From: Microcoleus sp. AS-A8
GTDB taxonomy: Bacteria > Cyanobacteriota > Cyanobacteriia > Cyanobacteriales > Coleofasciculaceae
Reading direction: 5' to 3'
Assembly: GCA_039962225.1 (NCBI GenBank)
Contig: JAMPKV010000009.1
Location: 124,001 to 188,000, forward strand
DNA length: 64,000 nt
The notes beneath the pieces were generated by a model. That model did not search any database. It saw only the letters and a program-made list of their open reading frames with translations, and was not told where the DNA came from. The position numbers were made by a program, and so were the translations under genes. Of this stretch, positions 18,836 to 26,128 are shown piece by piece. Numbering within the stretch: position 1 is the first letter of the stretch; each line of letters opens with the position of its first letter.

Positions 18836-19630
18836 ATGTTTGGTGGCTTTACCGGTTCAAAAACTCCTACTGGCACGGACTGGGGAGAGCAAATGCTCAA
18901 TACCGTCGCCAGCAAGACGATTCGCCACCTTTTTACTGAGAGCGAGTCAGTGGAGGTCTCGGTGCGCTGTTACCCTTCAAGCAAATTGTTGCAGGGTAGC
19001 ATCGACAGCCTCAAGATGAATGGTCGTGGTTTGGTGATTCGTCAGCAGTTCCGGACGGAGGAATTGTCCTTTGAAACGGATGCCATCTCCCTGGACTTTA
19101 GCTCGGTTCTCAAGGGTCAGATGAACATCAAGCAGCCCACCCAGGCGATCGCACAGGTTGTCCTCACGGAAGAGGATATCAATAATTCTTTTAAGGCAGA
19201 ACTGGTCAGGAAGCGGTTAGAGAATATTACCAGTCCAGCCTTGAGTGAGTTGTCGGGGGGTGAGCCAATTTCCTTTACTGAGGTGCAAGTTACCTTGCAA
19301 CCCAACAACCAACTACGTTTGTTTGCCAAAGCCAATCTTCCTGTGCAGGGTTTAGTGCCGATTAGTATGACATCTACTCTGGCGGTTGAGCGGCGGCGGC
19401 GTGTCCTGTTTCAAAACTCTCAGTTTGAACCAGAGGACATACCAGAGTCTTTGCGGGAAACATCACAAAAGTTAGCAACCGCGTTGGATGAGATCTTGAA
19501 TAATATGGTGGATCTGGATCGGTTCAACCTTGATGGCGTCACGCTGCGAATTAATCGTCTGGAAACTCATGGCAAAAAGCTGATTTTCAGTGGTTACGCC
19601 CAAATTGAGCGCGTTCCAAATACTCCATAA
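18836..19630 (+). CDS. DUF2993 family protein
   Basis: About 264 residues from the ATG at 18836 (MFGGFTGSK...DWGEQML), the usual start of cyanobacterial DUF2993 proteins. The frame is open upstream to a TTG at 18710, but the extra 42 residues do not resemble the family. The central part LSFETDAISLDFSSVLKGQ and the LETHGKKLIFSG region near the end fit the DUF2993 (LmeA-like) fold, a lipid-binding tubular-type domain. No signal peptide is present in this form. It is 18 bases upstream of the MotA/TolQ/ExbB gene on the same strand, so the two are probably co-transcribed and may act on the envelope. Confidence 0.82.
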   Translation: MFGGFTGSKTPTGTDWGEQMLNTVASKTIRHLFTESESVEVSVRCYPSSKLLQGSIDSLKMNGRGLVIRQQFRTEELSFETDAISLDFSSVLKGQMNIKQPTQAIAQVVLTEEDINNSFKAELVRKRLENITSPALSELSGGEPISFTEVQVTLQPNNQLRLFAKANLPVQGLVPISMTSTLAVERRRRVLFQNSQFEPEDIPESLRETSQKLATALDEILNNMVDLDRFNLDGVTLRINRLETHGKKLIFSGYAQIERVPNTP

Positions 19631-19648
19631 CCATAAAGCACATAAATA

Positions 19649-20308
19649 ATGTCAATCAGTGGTTTCTTTGCGGCGGGTGGGGTGGTTATGTGGCCCCTGT
19701 TGGTGTTCTCTATCCTGGCGATCGCACTGATTTTGGAGCGCCTCATCTTTTGGCAACGAGTCACCAAGCGTCAGAAGCCCATAATTAAAGCCGCCCTCAG
19801 GCTTTACCTACAAGACCCTCAAGCTGCCTACAACATCCTAGAAAAAAATAGCGACCTGCCGCTCGCGCGGATTTTTCTGGCTGCACTAGAAATGGAAAAC
19901 CCCACCCCAGAGGAATTTCGGCTAGCACTCGAAAGTGCCGCTCAAGCGGAGATGCCTATCCTCAAGCGTTTCAATACGGGGTTTGAAACAATTATCGCGG
20001 TTTCTCCACTACTCGGTCTTTTGGGTACCATTCTTGGCTTGATTACCTCTTTTGCCGCGCTTAGAGTGGGCGATATTGGCACTACCAGCACTCCGGGTGT
20101 TACAGGCGGAATCAGTGAGGCTTTAATCTCAACAGTAGGGGGGTTGTGCGTAGCCATCTTTACCCTGCTTTTTGCCAACTCCTTTCGGGGGCTATATCGT
20201 CGTCAACTCGCCTTAATTCAGGAGTATGGTGGTAAGCTAGAGCTGCTTTATCGTCGTTACTATGCCTATGGGAGACTGCCCTATGTAGCAGCTCATGAAC
20301 CCGAATGA
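19649..20308 (+). CDS. MotA/TolQ/ExbB proton-channel family protein
   Basis: The 219-residue product has three hydrophobic segments: about 5-30 (GGVVMWPLLVFSILAIALIL), 118-140 (VSPLLGLLGTILGLITSF) and 156-178 (ISEALISTVGGLCVAIFTLLF). The family signature with the conserved Gly and Thr of the proton path lies in the last two. Members normally work with an ExbD/TolR/MotB partner in the inner membrane to couple proton flow to envelope processes. No such partner is adjacent. Instead the gene's last four bases (ATGA) overlap the start of a GNAT gene, implying translational coupling. The DUF2993 gene lies 18 bases upstream. Confidence 0.88.
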   Translation: MSISGFFAAGGVVMWPLLVFSILAIALILERLIFWQRVTKRQKPIIKAALRLYLQDPQAAYNILEKNSDLPLARIFLAALEMENPTPEEFRLALESAAQAEMPILKRFNTGFETIIAVSPLLGLLGTILGLITSFAALRVGDIGTTSTPGVTGGISEALISTVGGLCVAIFTLLFANSFRGLYRRQLALIQEYGGKLELLYRRYYAYGRLPYVAAHEPE

Positions 20309-21150
20309 AACTCAAGCATCTGACTGAGGCCAATCAAGATTACGAACAAACCCGAAGCTTCTTACTAAAGCACGAAGCGTATCACAGCTTGATGTTTGGT
20401 CTGCTCGATACGATCCTTTACTCTCCCCATCGCTTCAAATATCAACCTTATGTCGCCATGGTGGAACACAATGATACTGTTTTAGCGGTTGCCCTGCAAA
20501 CACCGCCTCGCAAGCTCTTGCTATCGCGAGTTGAAGACGTTCAGGCGATCGCTATCATCGCCCAAGACTTATATTCCAGGCAAGCACAAATACCGGGCGT
20601 TATGGCTACGGCATCAGCCGCTAAAACTTTTGCCCAACATTGGCAAGAATTGACGGGACAACCTTACCACGAAGGAACGCGAGAGCGCTTCTATCAACTC
20701 GAAACCGTGCAACCTCTTCCCTTTGTCAGCGGACAGTTGCGGCAGGCTACATTCGGCGATCGCGAATTACTGATTAATTGGTGTCGTGCTTTTATGGAAG
20801 AAGTCTCAGAGGAAATCGTCGATTGGGAGGCGGAGGAAGTTGTGGAGCGCTATTTGGCAGAGGGGAGTCTACATTTTTGGCACGATGACACCCCCTTATC
20901 TTTGGCTAACTTCTATAGTTCAACACCCAATGGAGTGAGGATTAATTTGGTTTACACTCCGCCAGAGCATCGGAGAAAGGGTTATGCAACCGCTTGTGTT
21001 TCGGCGTTGAGTCAAGCCTTACTAGATCGGGGATATAAATACTGTTTTTTATCTACAGATTTAGCTAATCCTGCCCCGAATCACCTTTATCAGGCGATCG
21101 GATATCAGCCTTTGGATGATTATATGCAGCTCTACGGGTTCGATGGCTGA
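20305..21150 (+). CDS. GNAT-family N-acetyltransferase
   Basis: The 281-residue product has a C-terminal GNAT core (about residues 150-280). The acetyl-CoA-binding loop is PPEHRRKGYATACVSALSQ, followed by NHLYQAIGYQPLDDY, the motif that closes the fold. The N-terminal 140 residues resemble the extra domain of two-domain GNAT proteins. The acceptor substrate is unknown. It starts at ATG 20305, overlapping the stop of the ExbB-like gene by ATGA, so it is expressed from the same transcript. The sequence gives no reason for functional coupling to an ion channel beyond this gene order. Confidence 0.88.
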   Translation: MKLKHLTEANQDYEQTRSFLLKHEAYHSLMFGLLDTILYSPHRFKYQPYVAMVEHNDTVLAVALQTPPRKLLLSRVEDVQAIAIIAQDLYSRQAQIPGVMATASAAKTFAQHWQELTGQPYHEGTRERFYQLETVQPLPFVSGQLRQATFGDRELLINWCRAFMEEVSEEIVDWEAEEVVERYLAEGSLHFWHDDTPLSLANFYSSTPNGVRINLVYTPPEHRRKGYATACVSALSQALLDRGYKYCFLSTDLANPAPNHLYQAIGYQPLDDYMQLYGFDG

Positions 21151-21420
21151 TACAGGAGCATATAGGTGCAGTTGCTCTAGTGTCACTCATGATGTAAGTT
21201 CTTGCCAGTTTCGTGTTAAAACGTGTGGAAAGTCAGCATATGCTCTGATGTGTCTAATCTCTAGGCAATTCCTCTTGTGATTGAGCGCTCCTGTTACCCG
21301 CAAAATCATCGGGAAAAGTATACGCCTGAAGGTTATTCCTAAACAAACAAGCATCTGCTGTCGAAATACTTGAATTCTTAAAAAATTAATTGCTTAATTC
21401 GGTGTGAGGATTGAAATTTA

Positions 21421-23022
21421 ATGCGAGTTTTACTAATTTATCCCCTGTTTCCTAAAAGCTTTTGGTCTTTTGAAAAAACCTTAGCCTTGCTGGGCCGTAA
21501 GGCGATGCTTCCTCCCTTGGGTTTGGTGACGGTCGCCGCTATTTTGCCCCAAACTTGGGAATTTAAGCTGGTTGATCGCAATGTTAGCCAGATAACGGAT
21601 GCCGAGTGGGATTGGGCAGATTTAGTGATTCTCTCTGCCATGATTGTGCAAAAAGAAGATTTCTTAGCGCAAATTCAGGAAGCCAAACGACGAGGGAAAG
21701 CGGTTGCTGTTGGTGGTCCTTACCCAACAGCCTTACCCCACGAAGCCGAAGCATCGGGTGCTGACTATTTGATTTTGGATGAAGGGGAAATCACGTTACC
21801 CCTATTTGTGGAGGCTATTGAACGAGGCGAGTCCTGCGGTGTCTTCCGATCTGGGGGAGAGAAACCGGATGTTACTAACACTCCGATTCCTCGCTTCGAT
21901 TTACTCGAATTTGAGGCTTATTCGGAAATGTCTGTTCAGTTTTCGCGAGGCTGTCCGTTTCAGTGCGAATTCTGTGACATTATTGTCCTCTATGGTCGTA
22001 AACCTCGGACTAAAACCCCAGCCCAACTTTTGGCAGAATTAGAACGCCTGTATGAGTTAGGTTGGCGACGCAGTATTTTTATGGTGGATGATAACTTCAT
22101 TGGCAATAAACGCAATGTCAAGTTATTTCTGAAAGAATTAAAACCCTGGATGGTAGAACACGGCTATCCGTTCTCGTTTGCCACCGAGGCATCAGTGGAT
22201 TTGGCGAAAGACCAAGAACTGATGGATTTGATGGTTCAGTGTAATTTTGGGGCGGTGTTTTTAGGGATTGAGACACCGGATGAAGAGAGTTTAGCCCTCA
22301 CACAAAAGTACCAAAATACGAGAGACTCTTTAAGTGAGTGCGTACATGCGATTACTCGCTCAGGATTGCGAGTGATGGCTGGGTTTATTATTGGCTTTGA
22401 TGGAGAGAAATCGGGTGCAGGCGATCGCATTGTCCAATTTGTGGAAAAAACGGCAATTCCCACTGCCTTATTCAGTATGTTGCAAGCCCTACCCGACACC
22501 GCTCTCTGGCATCGCTTGAAGAAAGAAGGACGGTTGCGAATCGAATCCGCGAATATCAATCAAACGACATTGATGAACTTTGTGCCAACCCGTCCGTTGG
22601 AAGAAATTGCTAGTGAATATATCGATGCCTTTTGGAGATTATACGAGCCAGCGCGTTTTCTCGATCGCACCTACCGCCACTATCGAATTTTAGGAGAAGC
22701 TACCTATCCGAAGAAGGAAAAATCGGCTAAGAAAAAGCTGAATTGGGTCGTGATTCGAGCACTACTAACTATCTGCTGGCGGCAGGGAGTTGTTCGCAAT
22801 ACTCGTTGGCAATTCTGGCGCAATTTCATGAATATGTATCGCTACAATCGGGGTGGTTTGAGCAGTTATTTATCCACTTGTGCTCAAATTGAACATTTCC
22901 TGGAGTATCGCCAGATTGTTAAGGAACAAATTGAAGCGCAATTAGCAGAATTTATAGCTCAGGAAGCCCAATTCAAGGAATCTTCAGAGGATACCAAAAT
23001 GCCTGTGCGTCTCAGTGCGTAG
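21421..23022 (+). CDS. B12-binding radical SAM protein with DUF4070 C-terminal region
   Basis: The 533-residue product has a cobalamin-binding-type N domain (about 1-140; LPPLGLVTVAAILP, VGGPYPTALPHEAE, LDEGEITLPLFVEA). A radical SAM core follows with CPFQCEFC (Cys178, Cys182, Cys185), VDDNFIGNKRNVKLFL and FLGIETPDEESLALTQK. A C-terminal helical DUF4070-like region covers about 370-510. This is the architecture of cobalamin-dependent radical SAM methylases, which include the hopanoid methylases, but the N terminus differs from what I recall of HpnP and the substrate is not assigned. No operon partner is close. Confidence 0.88.
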   Translation: MRVLLIYPLFPKSFWSFEKTLALLGRKAMLPPLGLVTVAAILPQTWEFKLVDRNVSQITDAEWDWADLVILSAMIVQKEDFLAQIQEAKRRGKAVAVGGPYPTALPHEAEASGADYLILDEGEITLPLFVEAIERGESCGVFRSGGEKPDVTNTPIPRFDLLEFEAYSEMSVQFSRGCPFQCEFCDIIVLYGRKPRTKTPAQLLAELERLYELGWRRSIFMVDDNFIGNKRNVKLFLKELKPWMVEHGYPFSFATEASVDLAKDQELMDLMVQCNFGAVFLGIETPDEESLALTQKYQNTRDSLSECVHAITRSGLRVMAGFIIGFDGEKSGAGDRIVQFVEKTAIPTALFSMLQALPDTALWHRLKKEGRLRIESANINQTTLMNFVPTRPLEEIASEYIDAFWRLYEPARFLDRTYRHYRILGEATYPKKEKSAKKKLNWVVIRALLTICWRQGVVRNTRWQFWRNFMNMYRYNRGGLSSYLSTCAQIEHFLEYRQIVKEQIEAQLAEFIAQEAQFKESSEDTKMPVRLSA

Positions 23023-23031
23023 GCTATTTAT

Positions 23032-23056
23032 CGTGGGGTGGGCATCCTGCCTGCCC
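23032..23056. repeat. Dispersed GTGGGGTGGGCATCCTGCC repeat
   Basis: Lies 10 bases after the radical SAM stop codon. The GGGCATCCTGCC core matches the copy at 14632-14654 and can fold. It may double as a weak terminator between convergent genes. Confidence 0.55.
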
Positions 23057-23165
23057 TATTGAGCTAGCGCTCCTAAAAGAATTCATAAGAGACTCTCTTT
23101 TTCCCTCCGCGTCTGTCTGTCCTCTGTGGTTAAGAAAAAACTGTTTCACTATTCATTTAAACTCG

Positions 23166-24464
23166 CTACATCCCCACTAACTGCTTAAAAATCTGATTCT
23201 CCCGGATAGCATCAAAGCAAGAATTAGTTTTGGCTTCTTCCCTAAATCGTTCAGGGTTGAAGTCGATTGCTTTTTGCAAAGTTTCAATGGCTATAGATAC
23301 ATTACCTAACAGCGTATAACAGCAAGCCTTATTATACCAAGCATCGGCATAGTTAGGCTGGATTTGAATGGCTTGATCATAGGATGCGATCGCGTCTTCA
23401 TACCGCTTCCACTTCTCAAGCGTCTTTCCTCTGTAAAACCAAGCTTCATCTAAGTTTTCATCGATTTCAATAGCCTTATCGTAGGAAGCAATGGCTTGGT
23501 CGTATCGTTGTAATTCTCCGAGTATCCAGCCTCTGATAAACCAAGCGTGAGCCTCTTCGGGCTGGATTTGAATTACCTTTTCATAGGCAACCACGGCTTC
23601 TTCATATCGTTGTAATTGATAGAGTAAGGCAGCTTTTGCATACCAAGCTTCACAGTAGTCGGGTTTGATTTTAATGGCTTGGTTATAGGCCGCGATCGCC
23701 TCCTCATAGCGTTGGGATTTTCGGAACTTCTCACCTCGGTTATACCACCCAGGCTCCTTACGTCTAAATAGCCATAAACAACCAACCAGCCCTAAGATTA
23801 AAATATTCGATTGTTGCCTAAAAAGGTCATATCCCTGACTTGCCATCTGGGGCGGTACACCCAGAAAATTACTAATAGTATAAGTCCAATTCCAAAACAA
23901 TTGATTTAAGGGTTGAACATACCAGAGTAAGGCAAAAATAACCCATATTCCATACTGGCTAAATTTGTTGAGCTGAATCTGAGTTTTTCGGGGTAACCAC
24001 GGCTCAATAATGCCATAACCATCTAGGGAGGGAATGGGCAGTAAATTGAGCAAGATACTCGCAATTTCTAAGAGGATTAGAAATGCCAAACTAGGCCAAA
24101 TCCAGTGTTGAAGAGATGGTGTAGGCCAACCCAACCCAAAAGGAATTGCCAGTAATATTGTGACAACGATGCTGGCCAAGGGGCCTGCGGCTGAAACGGC
24201 ACTTTCCCACCAGTGGCTGCGTAAACGACCCCGATTAATATAAACAGCTCCTCCCGGCAGCGCAATTCCACCCATCAAGAGAAAAAGAATCGGCAGGAGG
24301 AGGCTATAAACGGGGTGGGTATATTTGAGTGGGTTTAACGTCAAATATCCTTTATCTTTTACTGACGTATCTCCACCCAAATAAGCCACTAGCGCGTGTC
24401 CGAACTCATGTATGCAAACCGATAAAATCCAACCGAGACAAACGAACACGGCGACAAGCCACAC
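23166..24464 (-). CDS. Site-2-protease-type (M50) metalloprotease fused to TPR repeats
   Basis: The 432-residue product begins with a membrane M50 domain (about 1-225). The zinc motif HEFGH (His19, Glu20, His23) lies in the first helix, and the second motif LLPIPSLDGYG (Asp148) lies in a later helix. After the last hydrophobic segment come about five TPRs (about 240-410; for example GEKFRKSQRYEEAIAAYNQA). M50 proteases cleave within membranes to release regulators, and the TPRs probably recruit substrates or partners. The start is GTG at 24464, chosen because AGGAGG lies 8 bases upstream. The protease face is intact. Confidence 0.9.
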   Translation of the reverse strand: MWLVAVFVCLGWILSVCIHEFGHALVAYLGGDTSVKDKGYLTLNPLKYTHPVYSLLLPILFLLMGGIALPGGAVYINRGRLRSHWWESAVSAAGPLASIVVTILLAIPFGLGWPTPSLQHWIWPSLAFLILLEIASILLNLLPIPSLDGYGIIEPWLPRKTQIQLNKFSQYGIWVIFALLWYVQPLNQLFWNWTYTISNFLGVPPQMASQGYDLFRQQSNILILGLVGCLWLFRRKEPGWYNRGEKFRKSQRYEEAIAAYNQAIKIKPDYCEAWYAKAALLYQLQRYEEAVVAYEKVIQIQPEEAHAWFIRGWILGELQRYDQAIASYDKAIEIDENLDEAWFYRGKTLEKWKRYEDAIASYDQAIQIQPNYADAWYNKACCYTLLGNVSIAIETLQKAIDFNPERFREEAKTNSCFDAIRENQIFKQLVGM

Positions 24465-24637
24465 AGCTTCTTCCTCCTAGGATGAAAAACTAATTGATAC
24501 CAAGATAGCGGTCTTGCATTGTAATTCACCCAACCTGATAAGTCTGAAGAAATATTACTTTAGCTAGACAAATGCTACACAAGGAAGTAATACTCTTAAA
24601 AAGTAAGTGGGTAGCCTAATTTTCTTCAAGGATTGAC

Positions 24638-24762
24638 CTATTCCATAAAGTCTTAACTTGGAGGAGAACGGAGGAACCAATTTTTGGGGCAAATCTCACT
24701 CAACGTGAGACAGACACCTTCCAGTCTGAGCCCGTCAGCTAACTCCGTAGGCAATGGAAGGA
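24638..24762 (+). promoter_or_regulatory. c-di-AMP riboswitch (ydaO/yuaA class)
   Basis: The plus strand carries the conserved parts of the ydaO/yuaA aptamer in the right order: GGAGGAACCAA (24670-24680), TTGGGGC (24684-24690) with AAATC next, a variable hairpin (CTCACTCAACGTGAG), and the hallmark CCCGTCAGCTAACTCCGTAG (24731-24750). The ends can pair as the closing stem TTCCAT/ATGGAA (24641-24646 with 24754-24759). This class binds cyclic di-AMP and usually turns off genes for cell-wall hydrolases or potassium and osmolyte transport. Unusually, no full-length gene follows on the same strand. Only a 44-codon frame starts 58 bases downstream. Confidence 0.82.
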
Positions 24763-24820
24763 GCACCATTGACATCAGCTTAAGGTAAGCCGTTGTCCTT
24801 GGGGTCTCCTAGCGAATAGT

Positions 24821-24955
24821 ATGACCGCCCAGTCAGTGTCAGCTTTTCGTTTCTTGACCCACCTCGAAAACCGCCACAAGTACATAGAGGAATGGATGAT
24901 GACTTACAAACAATGGCTTCAGGTTGCCCAAGTGGATCGGAAATATTCTGGATGA
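24821..24955 (+). CDS. Short reading frame directly behind the riboswitch, possibly a gene remnant
   Basis: A 44-codon frame starting with ATG and composed like a real protein (Trp, Tyr and charged residues; segment RFLTHLENRHKYIEEWMM). It sits where a riboswitch-controlled gene would be expected. It stops early, and the following sequence is closed in all frames by frequent stops up to about 25140. There is no good Shine-Dalgarno sequence. It may be the decayed start of the former target gene. No family was recognised. Confidence 0.22.
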   Translation: MTAQSVSAFRFLTHLENRHKYIEEWMMTYKQWLQVAQVDRKYSG

Positions 24956-25287
24956 CTTCAAGCCTTGAAAACGCGATCGCTAGGGGAGAGCCATTGAGCC
25001 AAAGAAGAATGAGCAATTCCCATGAATGTCGCGAATAAGCTTTTTGGAGAAGGGTTTGACACGATCGCCAAGGGTTCAGGAAATTCCCAAGGAATTGTCT
25101 AGGCATAAGTCCGCCGTCCTGTCTCCTGAATAACACCTAAATTCAGCTATTAAGTTGGACAAATTTCAATTAGCCTGTGCCTAAGAACCCAGTACTCTGA
25201 GCAAAAGAAGCAAAATTTCAACTGTGTCTAAGCTTCCTAAGTTCATCCCCACTGTCATCAACAAATTATCGAGTTACAGCAACGAGT
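24956..25287. other. Intergenic region behind the riboswitch
   Basis: About 332 bases. Short frames such as the one at ATG 25022 (24 codons) exist, but none is supported. A minus-strand frame covering 24780-25136 also exists; its composition (Cys- and Gly-rich, no family) and its overlap with the riboswitch side make it unlikely to be a gene. Confidence 0.4.
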
Positions 25288-25575
25288 ATGATCTTAATTG
25301 ATTGTCTGCTGCTTACACTAACGAGTGGCATTATCTGCATCATATTTCCTCGGCTGATATCAAAGATTATGGGAACGAAAATGAATAGCACTGCACCATT
25401 ACGAACTGAATTCACTTCGCAACATGAATTTAAAAATTTATCCAATTTCCCTAAGATTAATACGATAAAATATGCTCTTCATCAGTCTTCTTTTGAAATT
25501 GAAGGAATTCCTAATATATTGAGCCATAATCACAACTTGAGAAGAAAATACCAAAATAGAAGTAAATTTGTTTAG
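25288..25575 (+). CDS. Small hypothetical protein with N-terminal membrane segment
   Basis: The 95-residue frame has a hydrophobic N terminus (about residues 2-27, LLLTLTSGIICIIFPRLIS) and then a basic, Asn- and Lys-rich tail. Base composition is clearly more A+T-rich than in neighbouring genes. There is no strong Shine-Dalgarno sequence and no recognised family. It could be a small membrane protein of accessory origin or a chance frame in A+T-rich DNA. Confidence 0.3.
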   Translation: MILIDCLLLTLTSGIICIIFPRLISKIMGTKMNSTAPLRTEFTSQHEFKNLSNFPKINTIKYALHQSSFEIEGIPNILSHNHNLRRKYQNRSKFV

Positions 25576-25633
25576 CGTATCAACTTAACGCTGATGAGAG
25601 CCTTTGTTGAACAACTCAAGAGGAAGAGGAAAA

Positions 25634-25876
25634 ATGAAAATCAAAAATCGTAGCTTTTTTAATTACGTAGACTTTTTTACGGCTGACAATTTCCGCTTAA
25701 TAGGAGAATATGCAGGTAAAAAGCTTTTTTTGATTGGTAGAGCTAAAGGATACGGCGATCCAATTGTTGGCATCTGTCAAACTGACGAGCCAAGTCAGGA
25801 AGAATTATCTGCCTATGACCTTTACGATCTAATGAAGTTTAGCCATAATCCTGTCAAACTGACTGAAGCTATTTAG
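25634..25876 (+). CDS. Small hypothetical protein
   Basis: An 80-residue product starting at ATG 25634, which follows the strong purine-rich site GAGGAAGAGG. An in-frame upstream start at 25604 would add ten residues but lacks such a site. The sequence (YVDFFTADNFRLIGEYAGKK ... GYGDPIVGICQTDEPSQEEL) looks like a compact soluble domain without signal peptide or membrane helix. No family was recognised. It lies in the A+T-rich accessory stretch and is followed after 84 bases by a GGGCACGACA/TGTCGTGCCC hairpin. Confidence 0.5.
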   Translation: MKIKNRSFFNYVDFFTADNFRLIGEYAGKKLFLIGRAKGYGDPIVGICQTDEPSQEELSAYDLYDLMKFSHNPVKLTEAI

Positions 25877-25960
25877 GGCAAGGGTCTAACTTTCTTCGTC
25901 TTTTTAGTACAAAAATGTTTTAAGGGCAAGAAAAGAGTAAAAATCTCAACACAGTTTTAG

Positions 25961-25981
25961 GGGCACGACACTGTCGTGCCC
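25961..25981. terminator. Strong GC-rich hairpin (GGGCACGACA/TGTCGTGCCC)
   Basis: A perfect 10-bp inverted repeat separated by one base, so the practical stem is 8-9 bp with a small loop. It lies behind the 25634-25876 gene. Such GGGCACGACA-type hairpins are common dispersed cyanobacterial elements. There is no T-run of note after it. Confidence 0.5.
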
Positions 25982-26128
25982 TTACTCTATTAAAGTTCTG
26001 AGTGGTAGGGAATCTCTGCACAGGAAGGGTGTAAGATGACGCCGGGATAATTTAATTACTTTTCTGGGAGTCCTTAATGGCAAAGTCGAGCGTCTGGTGT
26101 AGAGTGGTTTCGCGAACAGGCTCCGATC

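Noticed and set aside
24650-24770. Group II intron end
   Set aside because: The GTCAGCTAAC...GTAGGC block first suggested intron domain structure, but order and stems fit the c-di-AMP riboswitch and no reverse transcriptase is present.
24780-25136. Minus-strand 118-codon frame behind the riboswitch
   Set aside because: No Shine-Dalgarno sequence, no recognisable domain, Cys/Gly-rich odd composition, and it is antisense to the riboswitch's downstream region.
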